Assembly: GCA_002356635.1 (NCBI GenBank)
Contig: CP023454.1
Coordinates: 124,001 to 188,000, forward strand
Reading direction: 5' to 3'
DNA length: 64,000 bases
Source: Rhodobacteraceae bacterium QY30
GTDB lineage: Bacteria; Pseudomonadota; Alphaproteobacteria; Rhodobacterales; Rhodobacteraceae
The notes under the pieces: generated by a model
The model's input: the letters and a program-made list of their open reading frames with translations, nothing else
The model's database searches: none
Told to the model about the DNA's origin: nothing
Shown here: in pieces, positions 54,879 through 64,000 of the stretch
How positions within the stretch are numbered: position 1 is the stretch's first letter
Layout of the letters: every line of letters begins with the position of its first letter
Translations under genes and position numbers: made by a program

Positions 54879-55712
54879 ATGAGCGCCACCGTCTTCCTGA
54901 TCGTCCTCGCCACGGCCGCCCTGCACGCGGGCTGGAACGCGCTGGTCAAGGGATCCTCGGACAAGACCGCCTCGGCCGTTGCCATCTGCCTGGCCGCGGC
55001 GGTGGTCGCGGCGCTGGTGCTGCCTTTCGTGGCCCAACCCGCCCGCGCCAGCTGGCCCTTCATCGCCGGCTCGGTCGCGCTGCAAACCGTCTACTACAGT
55101 CTTGTCGCCGCCGCCTATTCCCGCACCGACATGAGCCAGGCCTACCCGATCATGCGTGGCGGCGCGCCGCTGATCGTGGCGCTTCTGGCCGGGGTGGTGT
55201 TTCACGAAAGCCTGCCGCCGCTAGGGTGGCTGGGGATCGCGCTGATCTCGGGCGGGCTTGTCGGTCTGGCCTTCCTTGCGCGCGGCGGATCTCGCGCCGG
55301 AGTGGCCTTCGCCCTGGCAAACGCCTTGGTCATCGCCAGCTACACGCTGTGCGACGGGTTGGGGGTCCGGCGTTCGGACGCGCCGGTGGGCTATACGCTG
55401 TGGATCTTCCTGCTGACCGCGCCTCCGGTGCTGATCTGGGCCGGGACCTGGCAGGGGCGGACGTTGGCGGACCGGATCGTCCGGCACGCGCGTGTGGGCC
55501 TGGTCGGCGGCCTTGGCACGATGCTTTCCTATGGCGCGGTGCTTTGGGCGATGACCCAGGCGCCGGTGGCCATGGTCGCCGCGCTGCGCGAAACCTCGAT
55601 CCTGTTCGCCACCGCCATCTCGGCGCTGATCCTGGGCGAAAGGGTCGGGGCGGGCCGGATCCTGTCGGTGGTCGTCGTGGCCCTGGGCGCGGGCCTGCTG
55701 CGGTTGGCCTGA
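54879..55712 (+). CDS. EamA/DMT-family transporter
   Basis: This 277-residue protein has ten predicted membrane helices in two EamA repeats (ALHAGWNALVKGSSDKTASA, SRTDMSQAYPIMRGGAPLIV; second half SYGAVLWAMTQAPVAMVAAL, RETSILFATAISALILGERV). It is probably an exporter of metabolites or amino acids. The ATG at 54879 is preceded by GGGG and begins the first helix. Confidence 0.88.
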   Translation: MSATVFLIVLATAALHAGWNALVKGSSDKTASAVAICLAAAVVAALVLPFVAQPARASWPFIAGSVALQTVYYSLVAAAYSRTDMSQAYPIMRGGAPLIVALLAGVVFHESLPPLGWLGIALISGGLVGLAFLARGGSRAGVAFALANALVIASYTLCDGLGVRRSDAPVGYTLWIFLLTAPPVLIWAGTWQGRTLADRIVRHARVGLVGGLGTMLSYGAVLWAMTQAPVAMVAALRETSILFATAISALILGERVGAGRILSVVVVALGAGLLRLA

Positions 55713-55740
55713 TCGCCGGTATGCGGTGGCCAAAGCGCCG

Positions 55741-56607
55741 TCAGGCACGATCCCCGTGCCTCAGCGCCTGAAGCCCCTCGCGGTAGCTGGGATACAGCAG
55801 CTTCACCCCCAGTTCCTGTCGGATCCGGTCATTCGCCACGCGCTTCGATTCCGCATAGAAGCTACGTGCGAAGGGCGTCATCTCGGCCTCGGAAAAGGGC
55901 ACGGCGGGCGGTTCGGGCAGGCCAAGCAGGTGGGCCGCGTAGGACAGCACGTCCTCGGGCGGGGCGGGATCGTCATCGCAGACGTTGTAAACCCGTCCCG
56001 GATTGGGCCGCGCGATCGAGGCCGCCAGCACCCGCGCGATGTCGTCCACGTGGATCCGGCTGAAGACCTGGCCCGGCTTGATGATGCGGCGCGCGCTGCC
56101 GTCCCGGACCTTCTCGAAGGGGCCGCGGCCTGGGCCATAGATGCCGGCAAGGCGGAAGATGTGCAGGGGCAAACCGGTCTGCGCCGCCAGCGCCTGCCAG
56201 GCCCGTTCGGCCGCCACCCGTTCGGCCCCGCGGCGCGTGCCGGGCGCAAGGGGCGTTTCCTCATCTACCCAGCCGCCGTCATGGTCGCCATAGACGGCCG
56301 TTGTGGAAAGATACCCCACCCAGTCCAGATGCGGGGCCGCGCCTCCGATCTGGTCGGCCATCCGCGCCAGCACCGGATCATCGCCCTGGGGCGCGACCGA
56401 TGACAGAAGATGCGTGGCCTCCGCCAGGTCCGCCGCCAGATTCGTTCCAGGCCAGACCCGCGCCTCGGCTCCGGTTCGGGCGACCGCTGCCGCGCCTTCG
56501 GCCGTGCGGGAAGTGCCGATGATCCGCCAGCCCTGCGGCAGCAGAAGCCGCCCCAGCGCCTGTGCGGTGTAGCCATGACCAAGGGAAAGAAGGGTGGGGC
56601 GCGACAT
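55741..56607 (-). CDS. SDR-family NAD-dependent epimerase
   Basis: This 288-residue extended SDR-like protein has an N-terminal nucleotide-binding motif (LLSLGHGYTAQALGRLL), YLSTTAVYGDHDGGW with the likely catalytic Tyr region, and LAGIYGPGRGPFE. The glycine motif is GHGYTA, as in the YeeZ-like subgroup. The substrate is unknown. The frame upstream is open, but the ATG at 56607 is the natural start. Confidence 0.85.
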   Translation of the reverse strand: MSRPTLLSLGHGYTAQALGRLLLPQGWRIIGTSRTAEGAAAVARTGAEARVWPGTNLAADLAEATHLLSSVAPQGDDPVLARMADQIGGAAPHLDWVGYLSTTAVYGDHDGGWVDEETPLAPGTRRGAERVAAERAWQALAAQTGLPLHIFRLAGIYGPGRGPFEKVRDGSARRIIKPGQVFSRIHVDDIARVLAASIARPNPGRVYNVCDDDPAPPEDVLSYAAHLLGLPEPPAVPFSEAEMTPFARSFYAESKRVANDRIRQELGVKLLYPSYREGLQALRHGDRA

Positions 56608-56792
56608 GTCCGCGACTATCCAATGCCGGGAAGCCGGCTGCAAGCACAACCGCGCGGCCTCGGCTTGCGGCGCTTGGGCCGATCTGGCAGGCTGGGGCAT
56701 GACCCGCGCCTTGCCCCATGCCGGCCCTTTTCCGCGTTCCGATGTCACCGGATTGTTGCGCGGCGATGCGATGGCCGCGGTCAGATGCCCCG

Positions 56793-58283
56793 ATGGACAG
56801 CTTCATGCACATTGATCCCCAGTTCTTCCTGACTCCGCCCGAGACGCCGCGCGACAGCTTCACCGACGCCGAAGCCGCCGTCCGACGGCTTGAGGCGCTT
56901 TATGTTCAGGCGCGGGATTTCCTGCTCCAGCAGTTCCGCGAGACGTTGGTCAAAGGCCGTCCCGAAGCGCGGGTCCGCGCCTATTATCCCGAAGTGCGCC
57001 TGACGACGACCAGCCATGTGCTGGGCGACAGCCGGCTGAGCTTTGGCCACGTTGCGGTGCCCGGAACCTACACCGCCACGATCACGCGTCCCGACCTGTT
57101 TCACAGCTATCTGGTCCAGCAGCTGGAGCTTCTGATCCGCAACCACGGCGTCCCGGTTTTGGTGGGGCCCAGTTCCACCCCGATGCCCATCCATTTTGCC
57201 GTGACCACCGACACGACACTGTCCGTGCCGCAGGAAGGTGTCCTGAACTTCCCGTTGCGCGATGTGTTCGACGTCCCGGATTTGACGACGATGGACGATG
57301 ACATCGTCAATGGCACCGCCGGCCTCAATCCGGATGGTTCGGGCCACCTGGCGCCCTTCACGGCCCAGCGTGTCGATTACTCGCTGGCCCGCCTGTCGCA
57401 TTACACCGCGACCCTGCCCGAGCATTTCCAGAACCACGTCCTGTTCACGAACTACCAGTTCTACGTCGACGAATTCGAAACCTTCGCCCGCGCCGCCCTG
57501 GCCGATCCGGCGTCGGGCTACACCTCCTTCGTCGCGCCAGGAAATGCCGAGATCACCGCGGCCGACCAGCCCTTGCCGCAGGTTACGCGGATGCCGCAGA
57601 TGCCCACCTATCACCTGAAGCGTCCCGGGGCGCAGGGGATCACCCTGGTCAACATCGGAGTCGGCCCGTCGAACGCTAAGACCGCCACCGACCACATCGC
57701 CGTTCTGCGCCCCCATGCCTGGCTGATGGTCGGTCATTGCGCGGGGCTCAGGAACAGCCAGTCGCTGGGCGATTACGTCCTGGCCCATGCCTACCTGCGC
57801 GAAGACCATGTGCTTGACGCCGATCTGCCCGTCTGGGTGCCGATCCCCGCACTTGCCGAAATCCAGATCGCGCTGGAGGGTGCGGTGGCCGATGTCACCA
57901 AGCTGGAAGGATACGAGCTGAAGCGCATCATGCGGACCGGCACCGTGGCCACCATCGACAACCGCAACTGGGAACTGCGCGACCAGTCCGGCCCCGTGCA
58001 GCGCCTGTCGCAGTCGCGGGCCATCGCGCTTGACATGGAAAGCGCCACCATCGCCGCCAACGGCTTTCGCTTCCGCGTTCCCTACGGCACGCTTCTCTGC
58101 GTGTCCGACAAACCCCTGCACGGAGAGCTGAAGCTTCCGGGCATGGCAACCGAATTCTACCGCGCGCAGGTCAGCCGCCACCTGCTGATCGGGGTGCGGG
58201 CGATGGAGAAACTGCGCGACATGCCGCTGGAACGCATCCACAGCCGGAAATTGCGCAGCTTTGAAGAGACAGCCTTCCTCTGA
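56793..58283 (+). CDS. amn: AMP nucleosidase
   Basis: This 496-residue enzyme cleaves AMP to adenine and ribose 5-phosphate. The family pattern is seen in the N-terminal domain (RAYYPEVRLTTT) and the nucleoside phosphorylase-like domain (NIGVGPSNAKTATDHIAVLR, WLMVGHCAGLRNSQSLGDYV, and LDMESATIAANGFRFRVPYG). The start is ATG at 56793 or 56805; ribosome binding sites are weak for both. The length is close to the roughly 485 residues usual for the family. Confidence 0.94.
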   Translation: MDSFMHIDPQFFLTPPETPRDSFTDAEAAVRRLEALYVQARDFLLQQFRETLVKGRPEARVRAYYPEVRLTTTSHVLGDSRLSFGHVAVPGTYTATITRPDLFHSYLVQQLELLIRNHGVPVLVGPSSTPMPIHFAVTTDTTLSVPQEGVLNFPLRDVFDVPDLTTMDDDIVNGTAGLNPDGSGHLAPFTAQRVDYSLARLSHYTATLPEHFQNHVLFTNYQFYVDEFETFARAALADPASGYTSFVAPGNAEITAADQPLPQVTRMPQMPTYHLKRPGAQGITLVNIGVGPSNAKTATDHIAVLRPHAWLMVGHCAGLRNSQSLGDYVLAHAYLREDHVLDADLPVWVPIPALAEIQIALEGAVADVTKLEGYELKRIMRTGTVATIDNRNWELRDQSGPVQRLSQSRAIALDMESATIAANGFRFRVPYGTLLCVSDKPLHGELKLPGMATEFYRAQVSRHLLIGVRAMEKLRDMPLERIHSRKLRSFEETAFL

Positions 58284-58412
58284 GCGGCCTAAAAACGCCC
58301 GAAATGCCGGAAAACCCCTTGCCTCGCCCGTGAAAAGCCTGTGTTTAGCGCCCATGCTTTGCATGAGGACGACTGCACCCGCGCCAGCGGGCACCAACTC
58401 AGGAGACAGAAC

Positions 58413-58700
58413 ATGTCCAAACCGCTGACCAAGACCCAGTTCGTCGCCGCCCTGGCCGACAAGATGGGCACCGACAAGAAAACCGCCTCGGCCGCCCTGG
58501 ACGCGCTGGCGGAAGTCGTGACCACCGAAGTCGTGGCGGGTGGTGCGGTGACCCTTCCGGGGATCGGCAAGGTCGTGTGCCGTGCGCGCCCCGAACGCCA
58601 GGTCCGCAACCCGGCCACCAACGAAGTCATCACCAAGCCGGCAGACAAGGTCGTCAAGATCACCGTCGCCAAGGCGCTGAAAGACAGCGTGAACGGCTGA
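58413..58700 (+). CDS. hup: HU/IHF-family DNA-binding protein
   Basis: This 95-residue protein has the HU fold pattern (LTKTQFVAALADKMGTDKKT, GAVTLPGIGKVVCRARPERQ, RNPATNEVI). It bends DNA and compacts the nucleoid. An AGGAGA site precedes the ATG. The intergenic leader of about 130 bp should hold the promoter. A terminator follows the gene. Confidence 0.94.
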   Translation: MSKPLTKTQFVAALADKMGTDKKTASAALDALAEVVTTEVVAGGAVTLPGIGKVVCRARPERQVRNPATNEVITKPADKVVKITVAKALKDSVNG

Positions 58701-58731
58701 GCCCTGTTCCGGGCCTGAGCGCAATCGCATA

Positions 58732-58759
58732 GGGTCGCCCTTCGGCGGCCCTTTTGTTT
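58732..58759 (+). terminator. Terminator of the HU gene
   Basis: GGGTCGCC / GGCGGCCC pair around CTTC, followed by TTTTGTTTTC, 31 bp after the HU stop. Confidence 0.8.
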
Positions 58760-58772
58760 TCGGGAATCAGAG

Positions 58773-59645
58773 ATGGACTTTCGCGCGATTCTGATGGGGC
58801 TGGCCTTTGCCCTGATGTGGTCATCGGCCTTCACCTCGGGCCGGATCATCGTTCAGGATGCGCCGCCGCTGACGGCGCTGTTCTTCCGCTTCCTGATCTC
58901 GGGGCTTCTGGGCGTTCTGATCGCGCGTGCGCTGGGCCAAAGCTGGAACCTGTCGCGCGACCAGTGGCGGTCGACCTTTCTGTTCGGCCTGTGCCAGAAC
59001 GCGCTTTATCTGGGGCTGAACTTTGTGGCGATGCAGTGGGTCCAGGCCTCGGTGGCCTCGATCATCGCCTCGACCATGCCGCTGATGGTGGCCTTCTTCG
59101 GCTGGATGCTCTTGGGCCAGCGGCTGAAGCCGATGGCGGTGATCGGCCTGGGCGCCGGGGTGATGGGGGTGGCCCTGATCATGGGCGCCCGGATTGACGG
59201 CGGGGTAGACCCTTCGGGCCTGGCGCTGTGCTTCGCCGCGGCCCTGGCGCTGACGGTGGCGACGCTGATGGTGCGCAGCGCCTCGTCCGGGGGGAACGTG
59301 CTGATGATCGTGGGGTTGCAGATGCTGGTCGGCGCGGTCCTGGTCGGCATCGCCGCCCTGCTGTTCGAGCCGTGGTCGGTCAAGTGGTCCGCGAAACTGG
59401 TGCTGGCCTTCCTTTACACGACGCTGGTGCCCGGCCTGCTGGCGACCTGGGTCTGGTTCCGGCTGGTCGGCCGGATCGGCGCCGTCCGCGCTGCCGCGTT
59501 CCACTTCCTGAACCCGTTTTTCGGCGTGGCCATTGCGGCGCTGCTGCTGAACGAACGGCTGGGCATGCTGGACCTGATCGGCGTGGCGATCATCGCGGTC
59601 AGCATCCTTCTGGTGCAGTTGGCCAAACGCGAAGCGGCGAGCTAG
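58773..59645 (+). CDS. EamA/DMT-family transporter
   Basis: This 290-residue protein has ten predicted membrane helices and two EamA repeats (MWSSAFTSGRIIVQDAPPLT, MQWVQASVASIIASTMPLMV; second half VWFRLVGRIGAVRAAAFHFL, NPFFGVAIAALLLNERLG). It is a probable metabolite exporter of unknown substrate. It follows the HU terminator and is convergent with aroC, only 26 bp away. Confidence 0.9.
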   Translation: MDFRAILMGLAFALMWSSAFTSGRIIVQDAPPLTALFFRFLISGLLGVLIARALGQSWNLSRDQWRSTFLFGLCQNALYLGLNFVAMQWVQASVASIIASTMPLMVAFFGWMLLGQRLKPMAVIGLGAGVMGVALIMGARIDGGVDPSGLALCFAAALALTVATLMVRSASSGGNVLMIVGLQMLVGAVLVGIAALLFEPWSVKWSAKLVLAFLYTTLVPGLLATWVWFRLVGRIGAVRAAAFHFLNPFFGVAIAALLLNERLGMLDLIGVAIIAVSILLVQLAKREAAS

Positions 59646-59671
59646 CGCGCCGGCTTGCGCCTGACCTGATC

Positions 59672-60772
59672 TCAGCCGATCCGCCCCCGAACGCCCCCCG
59701 TCTGACCACGGTCCAGAAGCAGGTGGTCCAGGATCACGCAGGCCATCATCGCCTCGGCCACCGGAACGGCGCGGATGCCGACGCAAGGATCATGGCGGCC
59801 CTTGGTCACCAGATCGACCTCTTCGCCGCGAAGATTGATGGATTTCCGCGGCGTCAGGATGGAGCTGGTCGGCTTGACCGCGAACCGCACCACGATGTCC
59901 TGACCGGTGGAAATCCCGCCCAGGATGCCGCCTGCGTGGTTGGACAGGTATTCCGGCCCCTCGGCGCCCATGCGGATTTCGTCGGCGTTTTCGACCCCCG
60001 TCAGCGCGGCCGAGGCCATGCCGTCTCCGATCTCCACCGCCTTCACCGCATTGATCGACATCATCGCAGCGGCCAGATCGCTGTCGAGCTTGCCATAGAT
60101 CGGCGCGCCCAGACCCGCGGGGACGCCCGATGCCACCACCTCGATCACCGCGCCGACGGAATTGCCGGATTTCCGCAGGTCATCCAGATACCCTGCCCAA
60201 TCCGCAGCGGCGACCGCGTCTGGCGTCCAGAACGGGTTTCGGGCGATCTCGTCGGCATCGAAGCGGCTGCGATCGATGGCGCGTGGCCCCATCTGCACCA
60301 TGTAGCCGGTGATCTGCAGCCCCGGCACCAGCGCCGCCAGCGCCGCCCGGGCAACCCCGCCCGCCGCAACCCGCGCTGCCGTTTCCCGGGCCGAGGATCG
60401 CCCGCCGCCGCGATAATCCCGGATGCCGTATTTCTGATGATAGGCGATATCGGCGTGACCGGGCCGGAAGGCCTGCGCGATCTCTCCATAATCCTTCGAC
60501 CGCTGGTCGGTGTTTTCGATCATCAGCTGGATCGGCGTCCCGGTCGTGCGGCCCTCGAACACGCCCGACAGGATCCTGACCGCGTCATCTTCGCGGCGCT
60601 GGGTGGTGAACTTCGACGTGCCGGGCTTACGCAGGTCCAGCCAGGGCTGGATGTCGGCCTCGTTTAGCGCGATGCCCGGCGGGCAGCCGTCGACCGTCGC
60701 CCCAAGGGCCGGTCCGTGGCTTTCGCCCCAGGTGGTGACGCGGAAAAGATGTCCGAAGGTGTTCAGGCTCAT
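59672..60772 (-). CDS. aroC: Chorismate synthase
   Basis: This 366-residue FMN-dependent enzyme makes chorismate from EPSP. All signatures are visible: [40 protein letters not shown], and [17 protein letters not shown]. The ATG at 60772 has AAGGAG upstream; in-frame codons further upstream are not part of the family. It diverges from the thiamine operon. Confidence 0.97.
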   Translation of the reverse strand: MSLNTFGHLFRVTTWGESHGPALGATVDGCPPGIALNEADIQPWLDLRKPGTSKFTTQRREDDAVRILSGVFEGRTTGTPIQLMIENTDQRSKDYGEIAQAFRPGHADIAYHQKYGIRDYRGGGRSSARETAARVAAGGVARAALAALVPGLQITGYMVQMGPRAIDRSRFDADEIARNPFWTPDAVAAADWAGYLDDLRKSGNSVGAVIEVVASGVPAGLGAPIYGKLDSDLAAAMMSINAVKAVEIGDGMASAALTGVENADEIRMGAEGPEYLSNHAGGILGGISTGQDIVVRFAVKPTSSILTPRKSINLRGEEVDLVTKGRHDPCVGIRAVPVAEAMMACVILDHLLLDRGQTGGVRGRIG

Positions 60773-60869
60773 GACCGGGCTCCTTATCACGGCGGGCATA
60801 GCGGCGGGCCGGATGCACCTCAAGACATTTCGCTTGCACAAGCTGCGCGTGGCCCTATGGTCGCTGCCA

Positions 60870-60952
60870 CCTCGGGGTGCCCTGCGTGACAGGGCTGAGA
60901 TGCGACTGCGGACCCGTTGAACCTGAACCGGTTAAGACCGGCGGAGGGAAGG
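60870..60952 (+). promoter_or_regulatory. TPP riboswitch (THI element)
   Basis: The conserved THI-box core is intact: CTCGGGGTGCCC at the 5' side, CAGGGCTGAGATG in the sensor helix, and ACCCGTTGAACCTGAACCGG, followed by a closing GGCGGAGGGA. It lies 54 bp upstream of thiB. Thiamine diphosphate binding would shut off the thiBPQ transporter genes, probably by hiding the ribosome binding site or by early termination. Confidence 0.95.
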
Positions 60953-61005
60953 TCGGCGCCAGGACGCGCCCCCATCTCCGCTCGCCTGACCATTGGAGAT
61001 GAGAG

Positions 61006-62007
61006 ATGATGAAATCCCATGTCTCGACGCTGATGATCGCGGGCCTTCTGACTGCCACCTCTGCCGTGGCCGAAGAGAAGCCCGTCCTCACCGTCCATAC
61101 CTATGACAGCTTCGCGTCCGAGTGGGGCCCCGGCCCCGCGGTGGAAAAAGGGTTCGAGGCCACCTGCGGCTGCGATCTGAAATATGTCACCGCCGGCGAT
61201 GGTGCGGCGCTTCTGTCGCGGGTCATCATGGAAGGCGGCCGCACCAAGGCCGACGTGGTCCTGGGCCTGGACATGAACCTGATGGCGCAGGCCGCCGAAA
61301 GCGGGCTGTTCACCGATCACGGCCTGGGCGATGTCAAATACACCATGCCGGTCGCCTGGGACGATCCGGTCTTCGTGCCCTTCGACTGGGGCTATTTCGC
61401 CTTTGTCTACGACAAGACCAAGGTCAAGGACGTGCCCACCGACTTCAAGGCGCTCGCGGCCTCGCCCCTGAAGATCATTATCGAGGATCCGCGCTCTTCC
61501 ACGCCGGGGCTTGGCCTGCTGCTCTGGGTCAAGTCGGCCTATGGGGCCGGGGCCGCGCAGATCTGGAAGGATCTGGCCGACAACATTGTCACCGTCACCC
61601 CCGGCTGGTCCGAAGCCTATGGCCTGTTCCTGAAGGGCGAGGCGGACATGGTGCTGTCCTACACCACCTCGCCCGCCTATCACCTTATCGCGGAAAAGGA
61701 TGACACCAAGGCCGCCGCCCCCTTCACCGAAGGCCACTACCTGCAGGTCGAAGTGGCCGCCAAGGTCGCCTCGGCACGCGAAGGCGATCTGGCCGACCGT
61801 TTCCTGGCCTACGTCACCTCGCCGGAATTCCAGGCGGTGATCCCCGAAACGAACTGGATGTATCCCGCCATCACCCCGGCGTCGGGCCTTCCGGACGGAT
61901 TTCAATCGCTGGTCGCACCGGCCAAGGCCCTGGTCTACCCGGCGGGTGAGGCGAAGAAGATCCGCGATGAGGCCCTTGGCGAATGGCAAGCCGCGCTCGG
62001 CCGCTGA
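61006..62007 (+). CDS. thiB: Thiamine ABC transporter substrate-binding protein
   Basis: This 333-residue protein has a signal peptide (about 1-22, ending SAVAEEKP) and the ThiB pattern (LTVHTYDSFASEWGPGPAVE, DVVLGLDMNLMAQAAESGLF, PFDWGYFAFVYDKTK, EDPRSSTPGLGLLLW). It binds thiamine or its phosphates in the periplasm. Two ATGs in a row start it, after GGAGATGAGAG. It lies behind a TPP riboswitch and overlaps thiP by 25 bp. Confidence 0.95.
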   Translation: MMKSHVSTLMIAGLLTATSAVAEEKPVLTVHTYDSFASEWGPGPAVEKGFEATCGCDLKYVTAGDGAALLSRVIMEGGRTKADVVLGLDMNLMAQAAESGLFTDHGLGDVKYTMPVAWDDPVFVPFDWGYFAFVYDKTKVKDVPTDFKALAASPLKIIIEDPRSSTPGLGLLLWVKSAYGAGAAQIWKDLADNIVTVTPGWSEAYGLFLKGEADMVLSYTTSPAYHLIAEKDDTKAAAPFTEGHYLQVEVAAKVASAREGDLADRFLAYVTSPEFQAVIPETNWMYPAITPASGLPDGFQSLVAPAKALVYPAGEAKKIRDEALGEWQAALGR

Positions 62008-63557
62008 GACCGGGGGTCTGGGGCGTCGGAGGCGGCTGGGTGGCAGCGGCGGCGCTGCTTCTGCTGACGCTCGGAACCACGGCTGCCGTGCTTTGGCGGG
62101 CCGGGGCTGCCCCCTTGCCGGGGGCGGCCGATTGGGTGGCCGTGCGCTTTACGGTGATGCAGGCGGCGGCCTCTGCGGCGATCAGCGCCGCGCTGGCCAT
62201 CCCGGTGGCGCGGGCCCTGGCCCGGCGTTCCTTTCCGGGGCGCGGGCTTCTCATCTCGCTGATGGGGGCGCCCTTCCTTCTGCCGGGGATCGTGGCTGTC
62301 ATCGGCATCCTTCATGTCTTCGGCCGCTCGGGCTGGATCAGCCAGCTGCTGGGGCGCTTCGGCCTGCCCCCGCTTGAGATCTACGGGCCGGTGGGCGTCG
62401 TTCTGGCCCATGTCTTCTTCAACCTGCCGCTCGCGGTCCGACTGATCCTGCAAGGCTGGCGCGACATCCCGGCAGAACGGTTTCGTCTGGCCGCTTCGCT
62501 GGGCTTCCGGTCCCGTGACATCAACCGCCTGCTGGAATGGCCGATGCTGCGCGCGATCCTGCCGGGCGTGGTGTTGGCGATCTTCCTGATCTGCCTGACC
62601 AGTTTCGTCGTCGCGCTCACCCTCGGGGGTGGCCCACGGGCCACCACGGTCGAGCTGGCGATCTATCAGGCCTTCCGCTTCGACTTCGATCCGGGCCATG
62701 CCGCCATGCTGGGTGTGGTGCAATTCGCGCTGTGTCTTGGCGCAACGCTGGTGGCGCTTTGGGTGACCGCGCCCACGGGCTTTGGCGCAGGACTGGACCG
62801 CCCGCTTCGGGTGTGGGCGGCGTCAGGGCCTCTGGCCCGGCTGGTGGACGCTGCGATCCTTGCGGCTGCGGCAGCGTTCCTTCTGGCGCCCCTGCTGGCG
62901 GTTCTGCTGGCGGGCCTGCCGGCGCTGACCCGGATCCCGGCATCGCTGGGCCAGGCCGCCCTGCGATCCGTGGTGATGGCGGGCCTCTCCGCCAGTATGA
63001 CGCTGGGCCTGACACTGGCCCTTGCGCATGCCGCACTGTCCCGGGGTCTGGCCGGCCGCCTGGCCGAAGCCGCGGGAATGCTGACTCTTGCCGCCTCGCC
63101 GCTGGTGATGGGCACGGGGCTTTTCCTGCTGCTTTACCCGATCATGGACCCGACGTCGGCCGCCCTTCCGGTGACGGTCGTGGTGAACGCGGCGATGGCG
63201 GTTCCCTTCTCGCTGCGCGTTCTGCTGCCCAGCCTGCGAGAGGTTGACGCCGACTATGGCCGTCTGTCCGAAAGCCTGGGCATCCGGGGATGGACCCGCC
63301 TGCGCCTGGTCACCCTGCCGCGACTGCGCCGGCCGATCGGCTTTGCGGCCGGTCTGGCCGCCGCGCTGGCGATGGGCGATCTGGGGGTCATCGCGCTGTT
63401 CGGAAACCCCGACCAGCCCACCTTGCCGCTTGAAGTCTTCCGCCTGATGGGCGCCTATCGGACCGAGGCCGCGGCCGCCGGGGCAGTGCTGCTGCTGGCG
63501 CTCAGCTTCGGGCTGTTCTGGATCTGCGACACATGGGGACGGAATGCTGACGCTTGA
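61983..63557 (+). CDS. thiP: Thiamine ABC transporter permease
   Basis: This 524-residue protein is a fused permease with two six-helix halves. Each half has a BPD-type EAA loop (AERFRLAASLGFRSRDINRL in the first; LSESLGIRGWTRLRLVTLPR in the second). It forms the membrane channel for ThiB-delivered thiamine. The ATG lies inside thiB, and its end overlaps thiQ by 14 bp. Confidence 0.95.
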   Translation: MASRARPLRPGVWGVGGGWVAAAALLLLTLGTTAAVLWRAGAAPLPGAADWVAVRFTVMQAAASAAISAALAIPVARALARRSFPGRGLLISLMGAPFLLPGIVAVIGILHVFGRSGWISQLLGRFGLPPLEIYGPVGVVLAHVFFNLPLAVRLILQGWRDIPAERFRLAASLGFRSRDINRLLEWPMLRAILPGVVLAIFLICLTSFVVALTLGGGPRATTVELAIYQAFRFDFDPGHAAMLGVVQFALCLGATLVALWVTAPTGFGAGLDRPLRVWAASGPLARLVDAAILAAAAAFLLAPLLAVLLAGLPALTRIPASLGQAALRSVVMAGLSASMTLGLTLALAHAALSRGLAGRLAEAAGMLTLAASPLVMGTGLFLLLYPIMDPTSAALPVTVVVNAAMAVPFSLRVLLPSLREVDADYGRLSESLGIRGWTRLRLVTLPRLRRPIGFAAGLAAALAMGDLGVIALFGNPDQPTLPLEVFRLMGAYRTEAAAAGAVLLLALSFGLFWICDTWGRNADA

Positions 63558-64000
63558 TCACCTGTCCCTGACGCTGGGAGCCTTCCGTCTGGAGGCCGAC
63601 CTGACCGTCCCCGGTCCCGGCGTCACGGCGATCATCGGCGCTTCAGGTTCCGGCAAGTCGACGCTGCTGGCCGCCATCGCCGGTTTCCTTGCTCCGGTCT
63701 CGGGACGCATCCTGTGGAACGGGCAGGACATGGCAACGCTGGCGCCGGGTGACCGGCCGTTGACCATGCTGTTCCAGGACCAGAACCTGTTCCCGCACCT
63801 GAGCGCCCGCAAGAACGTCGCGCTGGGCCTGTCGCCCGCGCTACGCCTGACCGCCGCCGAATGGGCCCGCGTCGATGAGGCCATGGCCCGCATCGGGCTG
63901 GGTGGTCTGGAAAACCGGTTGCCTGCCCAGCTTTCCGGCGGTCAGCAGGCCCGCGTTGCCTTGGCGCGCGTGCTTCTGCGGGCGCGGCCGCTTCTTCTGC
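63544..64000 (+). CDS. thiQ: Thiamine ABC transporter ATP-binding protein, 3' end outside window
   Basis: About 152 codons are visible, with Walker A GASGSGKSTLLAAIAG, Q-loop MLFQDQNLFPHL, and the ABC signature LSGGQQARVALARVL. The Walker B region lies at or beyond the window edge. The ATG at 63544 sits inside the end of thiP. It completes the riboswitch-controlled thiBPQ operon. Confidence 0.95.
   Translation, partial: MLTLDHLSLTLGAFRLEADLTVPGPGVTAIIGASGSGKSTLLAAIAGFLAPVSGRILWNGQDMATLAPGDRPLTMLFQDQNLFPHLSARKNVALGLSPALRLTAAEWARVDEAMARIGLGGLENRLPAQLSGGQQARVALARVLLRARPLLL

Overview
This is a GC-rich chromosomal window from an alphaproteobacterium of the Rhodobacter/Cereibacter/Paracoccus group (Rhodobacteraceae sensu lato). 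I base this on base composition, codon use, a PetP/PetR-like pair next to ilvE, HDAC-like/xseB/ispA/dxs synteny, gltD and gltB separated by a secreted-protein gene, and two lineage-typical GGGATATTT intergenic elements. No insertion sequences, phage genes or CRISPR arrays were seen.

Region 1 (1-27757) is one large flagellar locus. It has the gammaproteobacterial-style regulatory logic known from the Rhodobacter sphaeroides Fla1 system: a sigma-54 gene (rpoN), an enhancer-binding protein (FleT-like, lacking a DNA-binding domain), an anti-sigma-28 gene (flgM), sigma-54 promoters, and a family of sigma-28 promoters of the form TAAA-N14/15-(G/A)CCGTTTC. A single minus-strand transcription unit appears to run fleT-like, fliE F G H I J K L M N O P Q R, flhB and a single-pass membrane protein (26219 to 12351). 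Around it lie flhA with a degenerate, P-loop-less FlhF relative and an unidentified partial gene, flgP-flgT-flgA-flgM and a small membrane protein, divergent fliD and fliC, rpoN, fliS, and an exported lytic transglycosylase like SltF.

Region 2 (27734-32482) carries a hybrid sensor kinase (His kinase, REC, HPt), a small secreted cysteine-free molybdopterin-fold protein just upstream of it, and a divergent NarL/LuxR response regulator. A low-GC gap with two probable small proteins, several hairpins and a tRNA-Leu(CAG) follow.

Region 3 (32670-47765) is metabolic and envelope housekeeping. It holds an NDUFA9-like dehydrogenase/epimerase, uppP behind a hairpin that overlaps its ribosome binding site, gltD, a secreted protein gene and gltB, a DUF1269-like protein, mtgA, a GST-family protein, queG, two small proteins, ilvE, and a PetP/PetR-like MarR plus OmpR-type regulator pair.

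Region 4 (47784-64000) contains an HDAC-like deacetylase with xseB, ispA and dxs (isoprenoid supply), an msrB-msrA-exoD operon, a TerC protein, two EamA transporters, an SDR-type epimerase, AMP nucleosidase, an HU protein and aroC. It ends in a TPP riboswitch followed by thiB-thiP-thiQ, with thiQ cut by the window edge.
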